45,335 bases of DNA from the NCBI GenBank assembly GCA_013426785.1, contig JACDZI010000020.1, forward strand, positions 1-45,335, in the 5' to 3' direction. Positions 10,847 through 17,936 of this stretch are shown here, in pieces. This stretch comes from Rhodocyclaceae bacterium (GTDB lineage: Bacteria; Pseudomonadota; Gammaproteobacteria; Burkholderiales; Rhodocyclaceae). The first letter of the stretch is position 1; each line of letters begins with the position of its first letter. The notes below the pieces were generated by a model that saw only the letters and a program-made list of their open reading frames with translations, was not told the DNA's origin and searched no databases. Position numbers and translations under genes: made by a program.

Positions 10847-11919
10847 TGCCGCACCTGTTTGCCGACATTTCGTCGCACGGTTTCGGCCACCTCGCGCAGG
10901 CCGCCCCGGTACTCAACCGGCTGGCCGAGTTGATTCCCGACCTGCACCTTACCGTGCGCTGCGGCCTGCCGCTCGCCAGGTTGCAGCAGCGGCTCACCCT
11001 GACTCTCGATCACCTGCCGACCGCCAGCGATTTCGGCTACGTGATGATCGATGCGCTGCGCATCGACCTGGCCACCACCGCCCAGGCTTACCGCGCCGCC
11101 CATACGGATTTCCCGACGCGCGTCGCCGCTGAAGCCCGCCTGTTGCGCGAACTTGCTGTCGATGCAGTGTTCACCGATGTCGCCTATTTGCCGCTGGCAG
11201 GTGCCGCGCAGGCCGGCCTGCCGGCCGTGGCGATGTGCTCGCTCAACTGGGCCGACCTGTATGCGCACTATTTCGGCCGCGAATCCTGGGCCACGCCGAT
11301 TCATGCCGAGATGCTCGCCGCCTACCAGCAGGCCACTTTCCTGCGCACCACGCCGGGCATGCCGATGCCGGCGCTGGAGAAGGTCATCGACCTCGGCCCG
11401 GTCGCCACGCTCGGCGAGGACCGTCGCGGCGAATTGCAGCAAAAAGTCGGCGCTGGCGGGACGGCGCGGATTGTTCTTGTGGCCTTGGGCGGCATCCCCA
11501 CCGAACTGCCGATTACCGACTGGCCAGTCCAGCCCGAGACCTACTGGCTGGTGCCAGCGGCATGGCGTCCTGCTCGGGCCGACTTTCATACCATCGAATC
11601 CTGCAACCTGCCTTTCGCCGACCTGCTGCGCTCAGTAGATGCCGTCGTCACCAAACCCGGTTACGGCACCTTCACCGAAGCCGCCTGCAACGGCACGGCA
11701 GTAATCTACCAGCGCCGTGAGGACTGGCCGGAACAGGATTGCCTGATCGACTGGCTGGAAGTCAATGCCCGCTGCACAGAGGTATCCGCCAACGCGTTGG
11801 TCGCCGGCGATCTCGGGGCGGCGCTGCACCACTGTCTCGCCAGCCCCTTACCGCCGCTGCCCACTCCGAAGGGCATCGACACGGCGGCCGGCTTCCTCGC
11901 CGACCTGCTGCAAACTTGA
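10846..11919 (+). CDS. GT-B-fold glycosyltransferase, MurG/UDP-sugar type
   Basis: A 357-residue soluble protein with the N-terminal ISSHGFGHLAQAAPVLNRL motif, which is like the GxGH-x-R nucleotide-sugar loop start, and the C-terminal TKPGYGTFTEAACNGTAVIY, the donor-binding segment of GT28-like enzymes. It has no signal peptide or membrane span. The substrate is unknown. The ATG overlaps the rsgA stop (TGATG). The repeat at 11442-11465 encodes QKVGAGGTA in the linker between the two Rossmann domains, immediately before the IVLVALGG strand. Confidence 0.7.
   Translation: MPHLFADISSHGFGHLAQAAPVLNRLAELIPDLHLTVRCGLPLARLQQRLTLTLDHLPTASDFGYVMIDALRIDLATTAQAYRAAHTDFPTRVAAEARLLRELAVDAVFTDVAYLPLAGAAQAGLPAVAMCSLNWADLYAHYFGRESWATPIHAEMLAAYQQATFLRTTPGMPMPALEKVIDLGPVATLGEDRRGELQQKVGAGGTARIVLVALGGIPTELPITDWPVQPETYWLVPAAWRPARADFHTIESCNLPFADLLRSVDAVVTKPGYGTFTEAACNGTAVIYQRREDWPEQDCLIDWLEVNARCTEVSANALVAGDLGAALHHCLASPLPPLPTPKGIDTAAGFLADLLQT
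11442..11465 (-). repeat. Dispersed 24-bp repeat, copy 5 (in GT-B gene)
   Basis: Reverse copy with one change; encodes KVGAGGTA at the interdomain linker of the glycosyltransferase. Confidence 0.85.
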
Positions 11920-11929
11920 TCCCGGTCAA
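11916..11929 (+). promoter_or_regulatory. FNR/DNR-type box upstream of the copper receptor
   Basis: TTGAT-CCCG-GTCAA is a full match to the TTGAY-N4-RTCAA palindrome bound by FNR and DNR. It overlaps the stop of the preceding gene and lies about 100 nt before the receptor start, close to the spacing of the nosZ box from its start (110 nt). Confidence 0.7.
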
Positions 11930-12028
11930 GAAAATACATAAATAATCAGCGAGATGCGGCACTATGTCGCAGGTCTCGCGCCATGCGGCTTACTAGAATT
12001 CGGCCATCATTCACCGAGGGAGAATCGC

Positions 12029-14320
12029 ATGTCTTTCAAACGCGTCACGCTTGCCGCCGCCATCGCGGCCCTGCCCTGCGTAGCATGGGCGGCGGATACC
12101 GCCCTGTCCGAAGTCGTCGTCAAGGCCAGCAAGGACGACAGCCAGGCCACGGCGGTTCCCAAAGCCGAACTGCAGGCCGCGCGCGCCGCCACCAGCGATA
12201 CCGCCAGCCTGCTCAGGGATGTGCCAGGCGTCTCCCTCTACGGTGCCGGCGGCGTTTCCAGCCTGCCGTCGATCCATGGCCTGGCCGACGACCGCCTGCG
12301 CATCAAGGTCGATGGCATGGACCTGATCGCCTCCTGCCCGAACCACATGAACCCGGCGCTCTCCTACCTGGACCCGACCAACGTCAACTCGATCAAGGTC
12401 TATGCCGGCATTGCGCCGGTGAGCGTCGGCGGCGACAGCATTGGCGGCAGCATCGTCGCAGAAACTGCACCACCGGTTTTCGCCGCCCCCGGCCAGGGCA
12501 GCCTGTTCAAGGGCGAAGTCGGCGCCTTCTACCGCAGCAACGGCAACGCCGTCGGCGGCAACGTCTCGGCCACTTATGCCACCGAATCGTTCAATGTCAC
12601 CTATACCGGTGCCACGGCGAAGTCCGACAACTACGATGCCGGCGGCAATTTCAAGAGCTCGATCTATGGCACATCCTCCGCCAGCCCGACCGTGACTGGT
12701 CGCATCGGCCACACGCTACCGCTCGATGAGGTCGGCTCAACGGCCTACGACACGCGCAACCACACCCTAGGGTTTGCCTTTCGTGGCGGCAACCACCTCG
12801 TCGAAGCCAAGTTCGGTTATCAGGATCTCCCCTATCAGCTTTACCCGAACCAGCGCATGGACATGCTCGACAACGAGCAGACGCGGCTGAACCTGCGCTA
12901 CTTGGGCAGTTTCGACTGGGGTTCTCTGGAAGCGCGCGCCTACTACGAGAAGGTCGACCACTTTATGGACTTCGGCGACGACAAGCGCTGGTGGTACGGA
13001 GCGCTTTCCGGTGGCAGCGCTGCTGCCAATGGCTCGCCGTGTGGGGCCATGTCCGCAACCTGCGCCCAGGGTATGCCCATGTACACCGAGGGAAAGACGA
13101 CTGGCGCATCGGTCAAGGCAAACATCGATCTGACTCAAACTGACCTGTTGCGCATCGGTGGCGAGTTACAGCAATATCGGCTTGACGATTGGTGGCCTGC
13201 TTCGGGCTCCGGCATGTGGCCGAACACCTTCCTGAACATCAATAATGGCGAGCGTGACCGGACCGCTCTGTTCGGCGAGTGGGAAAAACGCTTTAACCCG
13301 CAATGGATGACCCTGCTCGGCGTTCGCTATGAGCGGGTTCATACCGAAGCCGCCATGGTGCATGGCTACGACCGGAATACATTCCCGACCGTTGGAGCAC
13401 CCGCAGGCATGATGAACCAGACACGCGATGCCGCGGCATTCAACAACTCAGATCGCAGTAAAGCCGACGACAACTGGGACTTGACTGCCCTGGGGCGGTA
13501 TACCGCCAATGCAAATTACGAGATCGAGTTCGGCTTTACCCGCAAGGTCCGCTCGCCCAACCTGTATGAGCGTTACACATGGTCTACCGCCGCCATGATG
13601 ATGGCCATGAACAACACCGTCGGCGATGGCAACGGCTATGTCGGCGATGTCAACCTGAAGCCGGAGAAGGCGCACACCCTCTCGGCAAGCTTCGACTGGC
13701 ATGCGGCCGATCGTGGCTGGGAGTTCAAGGCCACGCCCTACTACACGCGGGTCAGCGACTACATTGATGCCGTACTAATGGGAACTACCACCAGCGGATT
13801 CAACCTGCTGCGCTACGCCAACCAGTCGGCCCGCCTCTACGGACTTGACCTGTCAGGCAAAATGCCGCTGGGCAAGACCGGCATTGGCGAATTCGGCTTG
13901 AAGGGTCTGTTGAATTACACCAACGGCAAGAACCGCGAGACCGACGACGCCCTGTATAATGTCATGCCGCTGAATGCGAAGCTGACCCTCACACAACAGT
14001 ATGGTGGCTGGAACAACGCCATCGAACTGGTGATGGTGAAAGGCAAGAATAGCGGCTCGGATGTCCGCAAGGAAATCGAAACTCCTGGCTACAACCTGAT
14101 CAACCTGCGCGGCAGCTACTCTTGGCAACAGGTACGCATCGACTTCGGTGTCGAAAACCTTTTCGACAAGCTGTACTACCTGCCACTGGGCGGCGCATAT
14201 ACCGGCCAGGGCACGACGATGACGATGACGACGACCGGTACCGGTAGCGTGCCCGCTTGGGGCACCGCTGTCCCCGGCATGGGCCGTTCACTCTACGCCG
14301 GCGTGAATTACAAGTTCTGA
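12029..14320 (+). CDS. TonB-dependent outer-membrane receptor, probable copper importer (NosA/OprC-like)
   Basis: A 763-residue outer-membrane receptor: signal peptide MSFKRVTLAAAIAALPCVAWA, plug domain (SLLRDVPGVSLYG, HGLADDRLRIKVDGMDL, IKVYAGIAPVSVGGDSIGGSI), then a 22-strand-type barrel ending in an aromatic residue (AGVNYKF). It is rich in potential Cu ligands: CPNHMNP near residue 102, CGAMSATCAQGMPM near 335-350, MMMAMN near 523, and MTMTMT near 730. The plug CPNHMNPALSYLDP block resembles TonB-copper receptors such as NosA and OprC. A FNR/DNR box precedes it, and TonB-ExbB-ExbD plus Cu chaperones are adjacent. Copper as substrate is an inference from these points. Confidence 0.82.
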   Translation: MSFKRVTLAAAIAALPCVAWAADTALSEVVVKASKDDSQATAVPKAELQAARAATSDTASLLRDVPGVSLYGAGGVSSLPSIHGLADDRLRIKVDGMDLIASCPNHMNPALSYLDPTNVNSIKVYAGIAPVSVGGDSIGGSIVAETAPPVFAAPGQGSLFKGEVGAFYRSNGNAVGGNVSATYATESFNVTYTGATAKSDNYDAGGNFKSSIYGTSSASPTVTGRIGHTLPLDEVGSTAYDTRNHTLGFAFRGGNHLVEAKFGYQDLPYQLYPNQRMDMLDNEQTRLNLRYLGSFDWGSLEARAYYEKVDHFMDFGDDKRWWYGALSGGSAAANGSPCGAMSATCAQGMPMYTEGKTTGASVKANIDLTQTDLLRIGGELQQYRLDDWWPASGSGMWPNTFLNINNGERDRTALFGEWEKRFNPQWMTLLGVRYERVHTEAAMVHGYDRNTFPTVGAPAGMMNQTRDAAAFNNSDRSKADDNWDLTALGRYTANANYEIEFGFTRKVRSPNLYERYTWSTAAMMMAMNNTVGDGNGYVGDVNLKPEKAHTLSASFDWHAADRGWEFKATPYYTRVSDYIDAVLMGTTTSGFNLLRYANQSARLYGLDLSGKMPLGKTGIGEFGLKGLLNYTNGKNRETDDALYNVMPLNAKLTLTQQYGGWNNAIELVMVKGKNSGSDVRKEIETPGYNLINLRGSYSWQQVRIDFGVENLFDKLYYLPLGGAYTGQGTTMTMTTTGTGSVPAWGTAVPGMGRSLYAGVNYKF

Positions 14321-14341
14321 AGCAGCGTTACGCCACGACGA

Positions 14342-14368
14342 CGCCGGCGCGAGCCGGCGTTTTTCTTT
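14342..14368 (+). terminator. Rho-independent terminator after the copper receptor
   Basis: CGCCGGC, loop GCGA, GCCGGCG, then TTTTTCTTT. It separates the receptor gene from the convergent exbD end. Confidence 0.85.
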
Positions 14369-14377
14369 GGCACCATG

Positions 14378-14401
14378 AAAAGTCGGCGCTGGCAGGACGG
14401 C
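14378..14401 (-). repeat. Dispersed 24-bp repeat, copy 6 (intergenic)
   Basis: Consensus copy lying 5 nt beyond the exbD stop codon, between the two convergent units. Confidence 0.9.
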
Positions 14402-14406
14402 GTGAA

Positions 14407-14823
14407 TTACGGTTTGGCCGGTGCCTCGGTCACGAAGGCGATGCGGACGATGCCGGCGCGCTGGGCGGCGGCGATGATCGCGGCGACCCGCTCGTAGCGG
14501 GTGGCGCGGTCGGCGCGCAGGTGCAGTTCGGGATTACTTGCCGCCACTGCGGCAAAACGGGCTTCCACTGCCGCCAGGTCGGCCGGCACACTGTCCAGAT
14601 AAAGCCGGCCTTCCCCGTCCAGCGCCACCTGGATCACCAGCGGCTTGTCGTCGAGGCGGATACTGTCCACGCGCGGCAGATCGACCGGCACCGCCTGCTG
14701 GAACAGCGGCGCGGTGATGATGAAGATCACCAGCAGCACCAGCATCACATCCACCAGCGGCGTGGTGTTGATCTCCGCCATCGGCTGGGTCTTGCCGTCC
14801 TCCTCGAAACCGCCGAAGGTCAT
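14407..14823 (-). CDS. exbD: Biopolymer transport protein ExbD
   Basis: A 138-residue protein starting at 14823 (MTFGGFEEDG), with one N-terminal membrane span and the conserved PLVDVMLVLLVIFIITAP segment holding the proton-carrying Asp. The rest is a periplasmic domain. With ExbB it uses the proton-motive force to energise TonB. It starts 2 nt after the exbB stop. Its place next to a Cu receptor and Cu chaperones suggests a dedicated TonB system. Confidence 0.93.
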   Translation of the reverse strand: MTFGGFEEDGKTQPMAEINTTPLVDVMLVLLVIFIITAPLFQQAVPVDLPRVDSIRLDDKPLVIQVALDGEGRLYLDSVPADLAAVEARFAAVAASNPELHLRADRATRYERVAAIIAAAQRAGIVRIAFVTEAPAKP

Positions 14824-14825
14824 GG

Positions 14826-15524
14826 CTATCTCGGCACCATGCGCGCGCCGGTGACCAGGTAGGCGTGCAGGTCGTGGGCGAAGCCGTCGAGTTGAGCCAG
14901 CACCAGCCGGTTGGCGCGCGTCAGCGCGTTGTAGGCCAACACGGCCGGGATGGCGACGAACAGGCCGGCGGCCGTCATGATCAACGCCTCGCCGACCGGG
15001 CCGGCCACCTTGTCGAGTACCACGGTGGTCGCGCCGGACAGGCCCACCAGCGCGTGATAGATGCCCCATACCGTGCCGAACAGACCGATGAAGGGCGCCG
15101 TCGATCCAACCGAAGCCAGGAACGTGAGGCCGGATTCGATCTGCGCCTGGGCGTGCATGATGTGGTTGCGCAGGGCGCGGGTAACAAACTCGGAAATGCT
15201 CACCCCGGCGCCGATGCCTTGCGCTGCATGGCGGCCGTGCGCCTCGGCAGCTTGCACGCCGGCCCGCGCCAGACCGGCGAAGATACCGCTCGTATCGGTG
15301 CGCTCCACGGCGGCCAGCGCGGCGGGCAGGTCGGCAGCACCCCAGAATTGCGTCAGGGCCTGTTCCATGGCGCGATTAACGCGCAACTGGCCGACCAGGC
15401 GGCTAACGATGAGCACCCAACTCAATATCGACATGACCAACAACACGATGGCCACGCTGTGGATGACGAAATCGGACTGCTGCCAGAAATGGGCGAGGCC
15501 AAGCTGGCCGAGGGGGGGATTCAT
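14826..15524 (-). CDS. exbB: Biopolymer transport protein ExbB (MotA/TolQ/ExbB)
   Basis: 232 residues with three membrane spans: the first near residues 20-42 (VIHSVAIVLLVMSIL), and the pair after FLASVGSTAPFIGLFGTVWGI and GEALIMTAAGLFVAIPAVLAYN, which are the family's proton-channel signatures. It forms the pentamer around ExbD. Six nt separate it from tonB upstream. Confidence 0.94.
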   Translation of the reverse strand: MNPPLGQLGLAHFWQQSDFVIHSVAIVLLVMSILSWVLIVSRLVGQLRVNRAMEQALTQFWGAADLPAALAAVERTDTSGIFAGLARAGVQAAEAHGRHAAQGIGAGVSISEFVTRALRNHIMHAQAQIESGLTFLASVGSTAPFIGLFGTVWGIYHALVGLSGATTVVLDKVAGPVGEALIMTAAGLFVAIPAVLAYNALTRANRLVLAQLDGFAHDLHAYLVTGARMVPR

Positions 15525-15530
15525 GAAAAA

Positions 15531-16175
15531 CTATGCTTCCAGATTGAAGACGACCGGCACCAGCACCGCGGACGGCACGGTCGTCTCGCCGCGCCGCGCT
15601 GGCACGAAACGCCAGCGCGCCACCGCCTCGCGGGCAGCGTTATCGAGGCGCGGGAAACCGCTGGAGGTCTTGATGTCAACGGACTCCGCATGACCCTCCG
15701 CATCCACCTGCACGCGCAGGAGCACCCGCCCCTCTTCGCCGAGACGGCGTGACGCCGCCGGATAGACGGGCTTGGGATTGTTCAGGTAGGCCACATCGAA
15801 ACGTGCCTCCACCAGCGGCGGGGCAGCAAAAGTCGGCGCTGGCAGGACGGCCTGAACCGGCACCACCTCGCTCACCACGGGCTGTGCCGCCAGGACCGGC
15901 GCAGGCTGGGCAACCGGGACAAGCTGGCGGGGCCGCGCTGGCGTCGGAGGCGGCTTGGCGGGGACTGGTTTAGGCGCCGTTTCGGGCAGCCACTCGATCA
16001 AACGCACCGTCAACGGTTGCGCCAGGTCGGCCAACTGCCTGGCCGGCACGAAGCTGCTGGCGAGCAGCAGGATGGCCACATGGGCCGCCACCACGGAGGC
16101 GACGGTTCCCCAGCGATGGGCCGGGCCAGTATCGCAGAGCGCCGGGCCCGTCAACCGGGGAAACAAGCAACTCAT
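15531..16175 (-). CDS. tonB: Energy-transducing protein TonB
   Basis: 214 residues: N-terminal membrane anchor with the SxxxH-like VVAAHVAILLLASS, a proline/valine-rich periplasmic spacer (about 65-120: PKPVPAKPPPTPARP), and the C-terminal TonB domain (YLNNPKPVYPAASRRLGEEGRV, then VARWRFVPARRG). The repeat copy 7 encodes AVLPAPTF in the proline-rich spacer, where it would be well tolerated. The start overlaps the PCuAC stop (ATGA), showing one transcription unit from the Cu chaperones to exbD. Confidence 0.93.
   Translation of the reverse strand: MSCLFPRLTGPALCDTGPAHRWGTVASVVAAHVAILLLASSFVPARQLADLAQPLTVRLIEWLPETAPKPVPAKPPPTPARPRQLVPVAQPAPVLAAQPVVSEVVPVQAVLPAPTFAAPPLVEARFDVAYLNNPKPVYPAASRRLGEEGRVLLRVQVDAEGHAESVDIKTSSGFPRLDNAAREAVARWRFVPARRGETTVPSAVLVPVVFNLEA
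15828..15851 (-). repeat. Dispersed 24-bp repeat, copy 7 (in tonB)
   Basis: Consensus copy. tonB is on the minus strand, so it reads AVLPAPTF in the product, the same frame as the folK copy. Confidence 0.9.
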
Positions 16176-16654
16176 CAGTGTTTCATCGTCCCTTGGTCCA
16201 TCGGCATCGCTTGCGCCATTGGCATCTTGGCGACGGCAGTTACCACCTTGCTGCTGCCATCGGCGAAGCCGAGCGTTATCGCCACTTGGTCACCTTCCTT
16301 CATCGGCGCCTTCATGTCGATCAGCATCACATGGTAGCTACCCGGCTTGAGCAGGGTTTCGCCTTTGGCCGGCACGACGATCTCGGGCACCTGGCGCATG
16401 CGCATCACGCCATTGTCGTTGATGTGGTTGTGCAACTCGGTAACGTTGGCGACGGTACTGCCGGCCTTGACCAGCTTGACTTCATTGTCACCCAGGTTCT
16501 TCAGCGTCATGAAGGCGCCGGTGGCCTTCGCACCGGGAGGCGCCACGCGGACATAGGGGGAAACGACTTCGACCTGGTCGGCCAGGCCGGCAGCCCAGGC
16601 AGGTGCGGAAAGCAGGGAAACGGCAAGTGCGGTCAGGGTCAGGGTGGTTTTCAT
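16175..16654 (-). CDS. Periplasmic copper chaperone PCuAC
   Basis: 159 residues: signal peptide ending at PAWA|AG, then the cupredoxin-like PCuAC domain (DUF461). The Cu(I) site residues are visible as TELHNHINDNGVMRMRQVP, in which one His and the Met residues match the H(M)x10Mx21HxM motif, and GSYHVMLIDMK supplies the final HxM. The C-terminal tail MPMAQAMPMDQGTMKH is Met/His-rich and may add a Cu-binding arm. It is partnered with Sco proteins in Cu delivery to CuA sites, and NosZ carries a CuA site. Start ATG at 16654. Confidence 0.93.
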   Translation of the reverse strand: MKTTLTLTALAVSLLSAPAWAAGLADQVEVVSPYVRVAPPGAKATGAFMTLKNLGDNEVKLVKAGSTVANVTELHNHINDNGVMRMRQVPEIVVPAKGETLLKPGSYHVMLIDMKAPMKEGDQVAITLGFADGSSKVVTAVAKMPMAQAMPMDQGTMKH

Positions 16655-16667
16655 CGGGGTTCTCCGT

Positions 16668-17282
16668 TTAGCGGGTGGATAAAACTTTGCGAATCTCGGC
16701 AGCAAGCTGTTCGGGCGGCGGGGCATGCGGCAGGCTGGCGACGAGGCGGCCCTGTCGGTCGATCAGGTAGCTCAGGGCGGTGTGGTCAATCACATACCCC
16801 CCCGCCGATTCACCCTCATGGCGTGAAAAAACGGCGCCATAACGGCCGGCAATCTCGGCGAGCTGGTCGGGCGCACCGGTCAGCCCCATAATGCTCGGGT
16901 GGAAGAACTCACCATATTCCTTGAGGCGGGCCACCGTATCACGCTCGGGATCGACACTGACGAACAGCGGCTGCACCTGGGCCAGTTCAGCAGGCGACAG
17001 CAAGGCGAAAGCCTGTTTCCAGATGATCAGGTTGGTCGGGCAGATATCCGGGCAGTAGGTGTAGCCAAAATACAGCAGCACCACCTTGCCGGCAAAATCG
17101 TGCAGGCTGACCTTGCCTTGGGGCCCGGTGAGGCTGAAATCGCCGCCGGTCGGCACGGCGGCGAGCTTGAGGGCCGGCGCGATGCCGACAGGCGCCGGTT
17201 CGGGCTCGGGATGCCAGAACAACGCCACGCCGAAGATCGCGGCGAGCAATACGACATTGAGTGCAATCAGGAGCGGGCGCAT
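16668..17282 (-). CDS. Sco1/SenC copper chaperone/thiol reductase
   Basis: 204 residues from ATG 17282, with an N-terminal membrane anchor (PLLIALNVVLLAAIFGVALFW) and a thioredoxin-fold Sco domain carrying CPDIC (YTYCPDICPTN), the FVSVDPERDT motif, and the distal His (YVIDHTALSYLID), which together form the CxxxC-His Cu site. Sco proteins metallate CuA centres, and PCuAC is the next gene. Start is 2 nt beyond the upstream FixH-like gene stop. This is one of three Sco copies in the window. Confidence 0.94.
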   Translation of the reverse strand: MRPLLIALNVVLLAAIFGVALFWHPEPEPAPVGIAPALKLAAVPTGGDFSLTGPQGKVSLHDFAGKVVLLYFGYTYCPDICPTNLIIWKQAFALLSPAELAQVQPLFVSVDPERDTVARLKEYGEFFHPSIMGLTGAPDQLAEIAGRYGAVFSRHEGESAGGYVIDHTALSYLIDRQGRLVASLPHAPPPEQLAAEIRKVLSTR

Positions 17283-17284
17283 TG

Positions 17285-17755
17285 TCAATGTCCTGCAGCA
17301 AAGCGGAAAGGAACCGCGATGCGTCGGTGGCCGCCTTCGATCAGTACCGTCGCCTGCCATTCCATGCGACCGGTCACGCACACCGGCAGGGTCGTCCGGC
17401 CGGCGAAGCGGCCAGGACCCGCGGCTGCCAAGACGGGGCGATTGAAGCCCATGTTCATGCTCACCCCGGCGAAATCCACTTCGACCTTGTCGGCTTCCAG
17501 GCCTGCCAGTTCGACCGTCATGTCGAGCGGTGCCGACACGGGGATGGGCCTGGGCGATAGCGACAGGCGGATGCGGCCACCATCGGGCAGGGCCGCACTG
17601 CAGGACGATTTTTCGAGGTCGCAGCCGGCCTCGGGCAGGAGGGACAGGTCAGCCTTGGGCATTAGCAGGGGAGACAGCTTGTAGCCGACCACCCCGATCA
17701 GGATCAGGGCCAGGATCAGGGCGAATTCGACTAGGAACGATTTTTTCTGTGGCAT
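17285..17755 (-). CDS. Membrane-anchored FixH/YtkA-like protein
   Basis: 156 residues starting MPQKKSFLVEFAL at 17755: one N-terminal membrane span, then a periplasmic beta-rich domain. The domain includes CDLEKSSCSA, PVSAPLDMTVELAGLEADKVEVDFAGVSM with NMGFNRP, and CVTGRMEWQATVLIEGG, a layout like FixH/YtkA-type proteins, which are linked to copper-oxidase and Cu delivery. No exact function is recognised. It is the first gene of the minus-strand Cu operon, and its start lies 58 nt from the shared FNR/DNR box. Homology is a judgement on pattern, not on a database hit. Confidence 0.6.
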   Translation of the reverse strand: MPQKKSFLVEFALILALILIGVVGYKLSPLLMPKADLSLLPEAGCDLEKSSCSAALPDGGRIRLSLSPRPIPVSAPLDMTVELAGLEADKVEVDFAGVSMNMGFNRPVLAAAGPGRFAGRTTLPVCVTGRMEWQATVLIEGGHRRIAVPFRFAAGH

Positions 17756-17812
17756 GGAACGGGACGGTAACACCGTGAAGGCTAATGTGCCAGCCAGGGT
17801 GCGGTCCGGAAA

Positions 17813-17826
17813 TTGACCCGAATCAA
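17813..17826 (+). promoter_or_regulatory. FNR/DNR-type box between nosZ and the copper operon
   Basis: TTGAC-CCGA-ATCAA, a full match to TTGAY-N4-RTCAA. A -10-like TAAAGT (17849-17854) lies exactly where a class II FNR promoter (box centred near -41.5) would need it, predicting a nosZ start of transcription near 17861. The divergent copper operon begins 58 nt to the left, so the site could serve both directions. Confidence 0.75.
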
Positions 17827-17936
17827 GGATACCTGCGAGTAAGAGGTCTAAAGTGTGTGGCAAATTGTCGCACCCTATCCCAATCATTCGGTGCTGCGCA
17901 ATTGGGAAGCCGACCTCACTTGAAGGGAGTTCAATC

